Positions 1 to 5,007 of a stretch of DNA of 6,070 bases are shown piece after piece (within the stretch, counting starts at the first letter, position 1; the number at the start of each line of letters is the position of its first letter). The stretch comes from Pseudomonas sp. Lineage in GTDB: Bacteria > Pseudomonadota > Gammaproteobacteria > Pseudomonadales > Pseudomonadaceae. The DNA is taken from assembly GCA_029240955.1 (NCBI GenBank), contig JARDZH010000145.1, forward strand, positions 1 through 6,070, read 5' to 3'. The translations under genes were made by a program, and so were the position numbers. The notes beneath the pieces are model-generated. The model made no database searches. It was given only the letters and a program-made list of their open reading frames with translations, and was not told the origin of the DNA.

Positions 1-813
1 GTCAGGCAGCAATTGCCGATCCTGCCAGCGACCGCCGCGCTGCATCATCAGCCCGATGCGCGCCAGATCCCGTGCGGTCATGTAGAGGTAGGACGATCCC
101 ACGAACGTCCCGGAGGCGTCCGTTTCCCAGACGGCACTCCTGATCCCGAGCGGATCGAACAGCGCTGTCCAAGGATAGTCCGGATAGGCCGCGGCGCCGA
201 CCATGGTGTTCATGGCGGCGGCCAATACGTTGCTGTCTCCGCTCGAATAGCGATACGCCATGCCCGGCGGTGCGTAAGCGGCGTGCGCTGCGACGAAGCT
301 CGCCATGTCGGTACGGCCACGGGTGTAGAGCATCGCCACGACAGACGAGTTGAGCGGCGCGTATTCGTAGTCTTCCTGCCAGTCGAGCCCGGACGTCCAG
401 GTCAGCAAGTCTCTGATTCGAATATCCGGATGTTTCTGGAAGGGGCCGTAGAATTTTGCGGCCGGATCATCCAGTTGAAAGCGACCTTCGGCGAACGCCA
501 CGCCCAACACAGTTGCCAGCACGCTTTTGCTGATCGACCAGGTGAGATGCGCGGTGTCTGCCGTGGTCGGCCCGGCGTAGCGTTCATAAAGTATTTCGCC
601 GTCGCGAATGATGAGCAGCGCGTCGGTGCGCACACCTGCGCGGGTCTCGTCATCGCGGGCCGGAAACGCGTACGCCTCAAGCGCTTCCAGCTCAATCGTG
701 GGCGGCACTGAACGCACCATCCATTGCTCGCCCGGCCAGTTTTCAGCGATGGCGTTATGGGCGGTGGCGGCCAGGCAGGACAACAAACACAGGCGGGCAA
801 ATCGAAGCAGCAT
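1..813 (-). CDS. Exported serine hydrolase, beta-lactamase/NylB-like family (partial, C-terminus beyond window)
   Basis: Translating the minus strand from the ATG at 813 gives 271 uninterrupted residues running off the left edge. Residues 1-23 look like a Sec signal peptide: basic start (R4, R7), hydrophobic core, and an AIA site before E24, so the product is probably periplasmic. The serine beta-lactamase/penicillin-binding fold is shown by S93-I-S-K96 (SxxK, nucleophile and general base), the following helix and LDDP turn, DLLTWTSGLDW around 140-150, and Y189-S-S-G-D, the second motif as found in 6-aminohexanoate-dimer hydrolase (NylB)-type enzymes. The third (KTG-like) motif would lie outside the window. 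An in-frame TGA five codons upstream makes 813 the only reasonable ATG. The ribosome site is weak (GAGAA). The substrate cannot be inferred: members include esterases, amidases and peptidases. It is transcribed divergently from olsB, and I see no convincing promoter. Confidence 0.88.
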   Translation of the reverse strand, partial: MLLRFARLCLLSCLAATAHNAIAENWPGEQWMVRSVPPTIELEALEAYAFPARDDETRAGVRTDALLIIRDGEILYERYAGPTTADTAHLTWSISKSVLATVLGVAFAEGRFQLDDPAAKFYGPFQKHPDIRIRDLLTWTSGLDWQEDYEYAPLNSSVVAMLYTRGRTDMASFVAAHAAYAPPGMAYRYSSGDSNVLAAAMNTMVGAAAYPDYPWTALFDPLGIRSAVWETDASGTFVGSSYLYMTARDLARIGLMMQRGGRWQDRQLLPD

Positions 814-826
814 GTGAGGTTCTCAC
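814..826 (-). other. Small hairpin directly abutting the serine hydrolase start codon
   Basis: GTGAG-N3-CTCAC forms a 5-bp stem with a 3-nt loop immediately before the minus-strand ATG at 813. The only Shine-Dalgarno-like purines (GAGAA) lie in its 5' arm and loop. It could damp translation initiation, but a 5-bp stem may be chance. Confidence 0.3.
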
Positions 827-907
827 TGAGCAATCGGCAGACGGTAACAGCGGTTCGTGACAAATCACGGTTGCCTGGTCGGCAAAAGTGTTTCGGATCG
901 GAGGGCC

Positions 908-956
908 GTCAGGCACACCCCGTTATCGTTCGTCGCGGGTAAACGCGCGCTTACAA
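908..956. repeat. Degenerate REPIN fragment: internal segment plus inverted REP
   Basis: Positions 932-956 match the reverse complement of the Pseudomonas REP sequence at 966-989 at about 20 of 25 positions (GTCGCGGG...CGCGC...TTACA). The preceding 908-931 (GTCAGGCACACC...TATCG) repeats in the same orientation the internal segment of the next REPIN at 1006-1028 (GTCAGGTACACC...TATCG). This is therefore the right half of an older REPIN; its left REP arm is missing or decayed beyond recognition near 868-885. REPINs are non-autonomous elements mobilised by RAYT transposases; no RAYT gene lies in this window. Confidence 0.6.
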
Positions 957-989
957 GCGTCCGGCTGTAGGAGCGCGCTTGCCCGCGAC
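932..989. repeat. Long imperfect inverted repeat formed by two opposed REPs
   Basis: The two REP copies face each other: 932-955 pairs with 966-989 across a 10-nt loop. The 24-position stem has 20 Watson-Crick pairs, two G-U wobbles (940/981, 951/970) and two mismatches (943/978, 949/972). It begins with eight unbroken pairs (GTCGCGGG/CCCGCGAC). As DNA it could extrude a cruciform. As RNA it would be very stable and could insulate the divergent serine hydrolase and olsB transcripts. There is no U-run, so it is not a canonical intrinsic terminator. Confidence 0.65.
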
Positions 990-1045
990 ATAGCCAACGC
1001 GATCTGTCAGGTACACCGCGTATCGGCTGTCGCTCCCGCCCACAG
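965..1045. repeat. REPIN with intact left REP and truncated right arm
   Basis: Positions 966-989 hold an intact Pseudomonas REP, beginning TGTAGGAGCGCGCTTGCCCG and ending CGAC. It is followed by the internal segment 990-1028 and the start of the expected inverted REP (TGTCGC, 1028-1033). About 12 bases of that right arm, GGGCAAGCGCGC, are absent, and the sequence resumes as TCCCGCCCACAG at 1034-1045. This looks like a REPIN whose right REP has lost its stem. The REP identification is by recall of the genus repeat, supported by the second copy at 932-956. Confidence 0.7.
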
Positions 1046-1089
1046 TGACCGCGTGCGCCAGAAATATCGTGCGCGCCGCAGATCCGCCC

Positions 1090-1129
1090 CGGTCACACAA
1101 CCATCACCAAAGCTTCATGGTCATGACAC
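1090..1129 (+). promoter_or_regulatory. Probable tandem Pho box (PhoB-binding direct repeats) upstream of olsBA
   Basis: Four 7-mers recur every 11 bp: CGGTCAC (1090), CCATCAC (1101), GCTTCAT (1112) and ATGACAC (1123). Against the PhoB half-site CTGTCA(T/C) they match at 6, 5, 4 and 5 of 7 positions. The spacers are ACAA, CAAA and GGTC. PhoB binds 11-bp direct repeats, and such boxes replace the -35 element. A weak -10 candidate, TAGCCT (1140-1145), lies 10 nt beyond the last half-site, the spacing normal for PhoB promoters. Phosphate-limitation control of the P. aeruginosa ornithine-lipid genes is established knowledge. The site itself is inferred from sequence. Confidence 0.6.
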
Positions 1130-1217
1130 GGCATCTCCCTAGCCTGCAACTACAGCAAAGCGCTTGGACCACTCAGTCGACCGGCCAGCCATGCAACGCT
1201 GGCTCAGGAGAGTTCGT

Positions 1218-1973
1218 ATGACCCAGATCGCCCGCATTCGTGACAACACTTCCGAACGTCGTCTTCAAGCCGAGCGTCTTGTCGGTGCGAGCGCTGTGCA
1301 GGAAGCACAGGCTTTGCGTTTCAGCGTTTTCAGCGAAGAGTTCGATGCCCGTCTCAACGGCGCAGAACTGGGTCTGGACATGGACGACTACGACCTGCAC
1401 TGCTCGCACATCGGCGTCCGCGATCTGAATACCGGCCGGCTGGTCGCCACCACCCGCCTGCTGGACCACCATGCGGCGAAGAATCTGGGCCGTTTCTACA
1501 GCGAAGAAGAATTCAGCCTGCACGGCCTGGGTCATCTGCAGGGTCCGATTCTGGAACTCGGCCGTACCTGCGTCGACCCCGCGTACCGCAACGGCGGCAC
1601 AATCGCGGTACTGTGGAGCGAACTGGCCGAAGTGCTCAACGAAGGCGGCTACAGCTACCTGATGGGTTGCGCCAGTATCCCGATGCAGGACGGCGGGATT
1701 CAGGCTCACGCGATCATGCAGCGTCTGCGCGACCGTTATCTGTGCAACGAGCACTTGCGCGCCGAACCGAAGAATCCGCTGCCGCAGCTGGATATTCCGG
1801 GCAACGTGATCTGTGAAATGCCGCCATTGCTCAAAGCCTACATGCGCCTTGGCGCTAAAATCTGCGGCGAACCCTGCTGGGACCAAGACTTCCAGGTCGC
1901 CGACGTCTTCATCCTGCTCAAGCGTGACGAGCTCTGCCCGCGTTACGCCCGCCACTTCAAGGCTGCGGTGTGA
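1218..1973 (+). CDS. olsB: OlsB, L-ornithine N-alpha-acyltransferase
   Basis: This 251-residue GNAT-fold enzyme transfers a 3-hydroxyacyl chain from acyl carrier protein to the alpha-amino group of ornithine, giving lyso-ornithine lipid, the first step of ornithine lipid synthesis at the inner membrane. Family signatures are visible: the Q31[11 protein letters not shown] region, the D54MDDYD acidic segment, H64IGVRD...[10 protein letters not shown], the core E113[15 protein letters not shown] (acyl-carrier contact/GNAT core) and the [13 protein letters not shown] strand. The ATG at 1218 is chosen because AGGAG lies at 1206-1210, seven bases upstream; the open frame extends back to a TTG at 1164, but without a ribosome site. 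The stop overlaps the olsA start by one base (TGATG), so the two genes are translationally coupled. A Pho-box array lies 89-128 bases upstream, so induction by phosphate starvation is expected. Length and motifs are typical of the Pseudomonas enzyme. Confidence 0.93.
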   Translation: MTQIARIRDNTSERRLQAERLVGASAVQEAQALRFSVFSEEFDARLNGAELGLDMDDYDLHCSHIGVRDLNTGRLVATTRLLDHHAAKNLGRFYSEEEFSLHGLGHLQGPILELGRTCVDPAYRNGGTIAVLWSELAEVLNEGGYSYLMGCASIPMQDGGIQAHAIMQRLRDRYLCNEHLRAEPKNPLPQLDIPGNVICEMPPLLKAYMRLGAKICGEPCWDQDFQVADVFILLKRDELCPRYARHFKAAV

Positions 1974-2764
1974 TGAATCGGCTGCGCGGCTACGCGCGGG
2001 TTGTCCGGGTACTGCTGGTGGTTGCGCTCGGCCTGATCATCGCGGGCGCTTTCGCGGTGCTTGAGCGTCTGAAAGTCGGCAGTTCGATGCAGCGCCGCCA
2101 GCGCTGGAGCCGCTGGTTCATGGCGCGTCTGAGCAATGCCCTGCCCTTTCGCGTGACGGTCAGCGGTCGACTGCCAACCCGGCCGATGCTCTGGGTCGCC
2201 AACCATGTGTCCTGGACGGACATTGCCCTGCTGGGCATGCTCGCGCCGCTGTCGTTTCTGTCCAAGGCCGAGGTTCGCACCTGGCCCGTCGCAGGCTGGC
2301 TGGCGCTCAAGGCCGGCACGCTGTTCATCCGCCGCGGCTCGGGCGACAGCCGTCTTCTGCAGAAACAGATGAGCAGCCACTTGCAACAGGGCAATGCGCT
2401 GATGATCTTTCCGGAAGGCACCACCACGGACGGCCGCAATCTCCGTACTTTTCATGGCCGTCTGCTGTCCAGCGCCATCGAGGCGCAAGTCGAACTTCAG
2501 CCGGTGGCCATCGCTTATACCCGAAACGGCAAGCCGGACCCGATCGCACCTTTTATCGGTGACGACGATCTGCTGTCCCACTTGCGCCGCCTGTTCGCCA
2601 ATGAGCAAAGCGACGTCCACATCCATCTGCTGGCACCTATCCCCACCGCCGGTCAGGAGCGCGCCGCTCTGGCGTATCAGGCGCAGCAAGCGGTCAGATT
2701 CGCGTTGTTTGGCGTTGAGGATCAGCCTGCCGATGCAGTGTCGCGCCCGGCCAAGGCTGCTTGA
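1973..2764 (+). CDS. olsA: OlsA (HdtS-type), lyso-ornithine lipid O-acyltransferase
   Basis: This 263-residue PlsC/LPLAT-family enzyme acylates the hydroxyl of the 3-hydroxyacyl chain of lyso-ornithine lipid and so completes ornithine lipid. Residues 10-30 form one hydrophobic membrane segment. The catalytic H(X)4D motif is N77-H78-V-S-W-T-D83. The acceptor/phosphate-binding blocks are F118-I-R-R-G-S-G and F146-P-E-G-T150, in normal order and spacing. The ATG at 1973 overlaps the olsB stop; a GTG one codon earlier (1970) is possible, with AAGG at 1959-1962 serving either. Pseudomonas homologues are also known as HdtS, first reported in connection with acyl-homoserine lactone production and later assigned lysophospholipid or lyso-ornithine-lipid acyltransferase activity. 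Adjacency to olsB favours the ornithine-lipid role. The last 43 bp overlap the convergent acpH gene, and no terminator is visible. Confidence 0.9.
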   Translation: MNRLRGYARVVRVLLVVALGLIIAGAFAVLERLKVGSSMQRRQRWSRWFMARLSNALPFRVTVSGRLPTRPMLWVANHVSWTDIALLGMLAPLSFLSKAEVRTWPVAGWLALKAGTLFIRRGSGDSRLLQKQMSSHLQQGNALMIFPEGTTTDGRNLRTFHGRLLSSAIEAQVELQPVAIAYTRNGKPDPIAPFIGDDDLLSHLRRLFANEQSDVHIHLLAPIPTAGQERAALAYQAQQAVRFALFGVEDQPADAVSRPAKAA

Positions 2765-3321
2765 GCGTACGCCTGAAGAATCGGGTAAAACTCGTCGAAG
2801 TCATCACTCAACGGCTGGTAAAGCGCACGCAGTTGCTGCATGCCGCCCGCCAGTCCGTCCGGCCGGGTCAGGCGCCGGGAAATACCGGCCAGCACTTGTT
2901 CCAGTACGTCGAAATCCCGATAGGAACCCAGCCAGTCATGCGCCGCCATGTGTGGCGCGACCTGGGCCAGCCTTCCCGGCAGCTCCGGCTCGGCCAGCAG
3001 CACGTCGTAGAACCTCCGGGTGAAGGTGTCCAGCGGCACATCCGCATGCAGATGCCAGTCCCGCGCCAGGCAGTGATCGAAAAAAACGTCGAGCATGATG
3101 CCAGCGTAGCGACGCTGCTCGGCGGGAAATCTGGCCAGGGAACGCAGGATCAGCGGATGACTGTCGGTGAATGAATCGATGCTGCGGTGCAGCCGAATCG
3201 ACGCTTCGAGTTCGGGTGTGAAACGGCCGGCCAGCAAACCCTTCACGAAATCACCGTAAAGGCTGCCCAGCAGTTGCGCGGGCCGTTGCCCGCCGAGGTG
3301 CAGATGCGCGAGGTAGTTCAT
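2722..3321 (-). CDS. acpH: AcpH, acyl carrier protein phosphodiesterase
   Basis: This 199-residue protein starts MNYLAHLHLG and carries the AcpH (DUF479) signature throughout: LLGSLYGDFVKG at 17-28, I42RLHRSIDSFTDSHP56, and the D78-VFF-D82-H83 block, residues likely to form the metal centre of this HD-like hydrolase. AcpH removes the 4'-phosphopantetheine arm from holo-ACP, giving apo-ACP, in the cytoplasm. Length is close to that of the E. coli and P. aeruginosa enzymes. The start at 3321 is supported by the conserved MNYLAHL N-terminus; the ribosome site is weak (TAGG about 11 bases upstream). It is transcribed divergently from the regulator gene and convergently with olsA, overlapping its last 43 bp. 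A TATAAC-like element (minus strand, 3363-3368) is a possible -10, but no good -35 accompanies it. Confidence 0.9.
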   Translation of the reverse strand: MNYLAHLHLGGQRPAQLLGSLYGDFVKGLLAGRFTPELEASIRLHRSIDSFTDSHPLILRSLARFPAEQRRYAGIMLDVFFDHCLARDWHLHADVPLDTFTRRFYDVLLAEPELPGRLAQVAPHMAAHDWLGSYRDFDVLEQVLAGISRRLTRPDGLAGGMQQLRALYQPLSDDFDEFYPILQAYAQAALAGRDTASAG

Positions 3322-3357
3322 GCAGCAGAGCCTACGCCGTTTTCAGCGCGCAGGCCA

Positions 3358-3377
3358 ATATCGTTATAACCCGATAT
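3358..3377. promoter_or_regulatory. Inverted repeat in the acpH promoter region
   Basis: ATATCG and CGATAT form 6-bp arms separated by 8 nt. The arms share the TATCG/CGATA words of the two operators downstream but have a different spacing and centre. It may be a weaker third site for the same regulator acting on acpH, or chance in this AT-rich gap. Confidence 0.25.
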
Positions 3378-3408
3378 AGCGATTCAACAGGCGCTAAGCA
3401 CCTATTCG

Positions 3409-3434
3409 TATTTGTATATCGCGAAATACAAATA
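3409..3434. promoter_or_regulatory. Operator 1: 26-bp near-perfect palindrome
   Basis: The sequence centred on TCGCGA (3419-3424) pairs in 12 of 13 symmetric positions; only 3418/3425 fails. The core reads GTATATCGCGAAATAC. It lies across the gap between the proposed -35 and -10 of the regulator operon, where a bound dimer would block RNA polymerase. AT-flanked palindromes of this size are typical ArsR-family targets, so autoregulation by the adjacent gene is inferred. Confidence 0.65.
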
Positions 3435-3438
3435 TAAA
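3412..3438 (+). promoter_or_regulatory. Candidate sigma-70 promoter of the arsR-MFS-xenB operon
   Basis: TTGTAT (3412-3417) and TATAAA (3433-3438) resemble -35 and -10 elements, separated by a rather short 15 nt (16 if the -35 is read one base earlier). The expected start would be near 3445, giving a leader of about 40 nt. The -10 is good and the -35 moderate. Both overlap operator 1, which supports the location. Confidence 0.45.
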
Positions 3439-3441
3439 GTT

Positions 3442-3461
3442 CGGTCTATCGCGATATACCG
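3442..3461. promoter_or_regulatory. Operator 2: 20-bp palindrome
   Basis: CGGTCTATCGCGATATACCG pairs in 9 of 10 symmetric positions (mismatch 3446/3457). It shares the TATCGCGA core with operator 1, and the two centres are exactly 30 bp apart, close to three helical turns, so two bound dimers would sit on the same DNA face. It covers the predicted transcription start, so binding would block initiation or early elongation. Confidence 0.65.
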
Positions 3462-3483
3462 CTACACCACTGTAGAGAACGAC

Positions 3484-3798
3484 ATGACCATCGACCTCGA
3501 CGAAATCATGAAAGCCCTGGCTCACCCCGTGCGCCGCGAAATCCTGACCTGGCTCAAGGACCCGCGCGCGTCCTTCCCTTCACAGGAACATGCCATCGAG
3601 CACGGCGTCTGCGCCGGCCAGATCGACCAGCGCGCAGGATTGTCCCAGTCCACCGTGTCGGCGCATCTGGCCACGCTGCAACGCGTCGGCCTGATCACCA
3701 GCAAGAAGGTGGGCCAGTGGCATTTTTTCAGGCGCAACGAAGACGTCATTCAGGCCTTCGTCGAGGCCCTGGTCGAAGAATTGAACAACCCGTCCTGA
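3484..3798 (+). CDS. pyeR: ArsR-family winged-helix repressor (PyeR-like)
   Basis: This 104-residue protein is almost entirely one ArsR/SmtB winged helix-turn-helix: M9KALAHPVRREILTWL at the N-terminus, the HTH with recognition helix around S54QSTVSAHLATLQRVGLI71, and the wing at 71-84 (KKVGQWHFFRR). The ATG at 3484 is preceded by AGAGAA and starts the conserved part; reading back to a TTG at 3412 would run the protein through both operators, so that start is rejected. It lacks the ELCVCDL metal site of ArsR/SmtB sensors. Its only cysteine is C43, near H36 and H40, so the signal is probably not arsenic or a canonical metal. It heads an operon with the MFS and xenB genes and likely represses it through the two palindromes upstream. 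The name is taken from the P. aeruginosa pyeR-pyeM-xenB operon by synteny and from memory. Confidence 0.82.
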   Translation: MTIDLDEIMKALAHPVRREILTWLKDPRASFPSQEHAIEHGVCAGQIDQRAGLSQSTVSAHLATLQRVGLITSKKVGQWHFFRRNEDVIQAFVEALVEELNNPS

Positions 3799-3819
3799 TT
3801 CTGCTTCAAGGAGATTTTT

Positions 3820-4986
3820 GTGCCCCTTTCGCTACTCATCCTGGCCCTGAGCGCCTTCGCCATCGGCACGACCGAGTTCGTCATCATGGGCCTGCTGCCT
3901 GATGTTGCCGCCGATCTCGGTGTGTCGATTCCGGGTGCCGGCTGGCTGGTGACCGGCTACGCGCTGGGTGTCGCCATCGGCGCGCCGTTCATGGCGATGG
4001 CCACAGCCCGCCTGCCTCGCAAGGCAGCGCTGGTGACGCTGATGGGCATTTTCATCGTCGGCAATCTGCTGTGCGCGCTGGCCAGCGATTACGACGTGCT
4101 GATGTTCGCCCGCGTGGTCACGGCGCTGTGTCACGGTGCGTTCTTCGGTATCGGCTCGGTCGTGGCGGCCGGTCTGGTTCCGGCCAATCGGCGTGCTTCT
4201 GCTGTCGCACTGATGTTCACCGGCCTCACGCTGGCGAACGTACTGGGTGTGCCGCTTGGCACCGCGCTGGGTCAATACGCCGGCTGGCGTTCAACGTTCT
4301 GGGCGGTCACCGTGATCGGCGTCATTGCGCTGCTCGGCCTGATCCGCTTCCTGCCCACTAACCGAGACGAAGAAAAGCTCGATATGCGCGCCGAACTGGC
4401 CTCGCTGAAGGGTGCCGGCATCTGGCTGTCACTCACCATGACCGCGCTGTTCTCCGCCTCGATGTTCACACTGTTCACCTACGTCGCGCCGCTGCTCGGC
4501 GAGGTCACCGGCGTCTCGCCGCGTGGCGTGACCTGGACGCTGCTGCTGATCGGGCTGGGCCTGACGCTGGGCAACGTGGTGGGCGGCAAGATGGCGGACC
4601 GCCGTGTCTCCTCGACGCTGATTGGCGTGTTCGTTTCGATGGCCGTCGTGTCCACGGCACTGAGCTGGACCAGCGCTGCGCTGATTCCAACTGAAATCAC
4701 CTTGTTCCTTTGGGCAATGGCCGCCTTTGCCGCGGTGCCTGCGTTGCAAATCAACGTCGTCACTTTCGGCAAGGCCGCGCCCAACCTGGTTTCCACACTC
4801 AACATCGGCGCCTTCAACGTCGGCAACGCGCTGGGAGCGTGGGTCGGCGGCAGCGTCATCGCTCACGGCCTCGGCCTGACCAGTGTGCCGTTGGCGGCCG
4901 CTGCGCTGGCGGTGCTGGCGCTGGTGGTCACCCTGATTACTTTCCGTCAGACCGGTGACCCGGATCTGGCCCCCGCTACCAACTGA
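3820..4986 (+). CDS. pyeM: MFS drug/metabolite exporter, DHA1 family (PyeM-like)
   Basis: This 388-residue inner-membrane protein has about 12 hydrophobic segments in two six-helix halves and belongs to the AraJ/DHA1 proton-driven efflux branch of the major facilitator superfamily. Visible motifs are G16TTEFVIMGLLP in TM1 (typical of this branch), the TM2-TM3 loop A63RLPRK (motif A variant), motif C G135LTLANVLGVPLG in TM5, which marks antiporters, and a second motif-A-like loop G255GKMADRR262 at the start of the second half. The start is GTG at 3820, with a strong AAGGAG at 3808-3813. It lies 21 nt after the regulator stop and 21 nt before xenB, so all three are probably cotranscribed. The substrate is unknown; its placement suggests export of the compound that the regulator senses or that XenB reduces. 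Confidence 0.87.
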   Translation: MPLSLLILALSAFAIGTTEFVIMGLLPDVAADLGVSIPGAGWLVTGYALGVAIGAPFMAMATARLPRKAALVTLMGIFIVGNLLCALASDYDVLMFARVVTALCHGAFFGIGSVVAAGLVPANRRASAVALMFTGLTLANVLGVPLGTALGQYAGWRSTFWAVTVIGVIALLGLIRFLPTNRDEEKLDMRAELASLKGAGIWLSLTMTALFSASMFTLFTYVAPLLGEVTGVSPRGVTWTLLLIGLGLTLGNVVGGKMADRRVSSTLIGVFVSMAVVSTALSWTSAALIPTEITLFLWAMAAFAAVPALQINVVTFGKAAPNLVSTLNIGAFNVGNALGAWVGGSVIAHGLGLTSVPLAAAALAVLALVVTLITFRQTGDPDLAPATN

Positions 4987-5007
4987 TCATTCAAGAGGGT
5001 TCGACGC

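Noticed and set aside
13..711. A 232-residue plus-strand open frame opposite the serine hydrolase
   Set aside because: The minus-strand frame carries a signal peptide, SxxK and YSSGD motifs, while this one has biased, motif-free composition.
856..869. CGTGA-N4-TCACG inverted repeat as an operator for the serine hydrolase gene
   Set aside because: The arms are short and not near a recognisable promoter; no second copy was seen.
871..885. TTGCC-N5-GGCAA inverted repeat as a terminator
   Set aside because: The stem is only 5 bp, with no T-run on either strand and no upstream gene end to serve.
1164..1217. An 18-residue N-terminal extension of OlsB from a TTG
   Set aside because: It has no ribosome site and is unlike the usual OlsB N-terminus; the ATG at 1218 has AGGAG seven bases upstream.
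1173..1955. A 260-residue open frame antisense to olsB
   Set aside because: It lies almost entirely opposite a well-supported gene and contains no family signature; it is a high-GC shadow.
3412..3483. A 24-residue N-terminal extension of the ArsR-family regulator from a TTG
   Set aside because: It would encode both palindromic operators and the promoter -10 as protein, and the conserved fold starts after the ATG at 3484.
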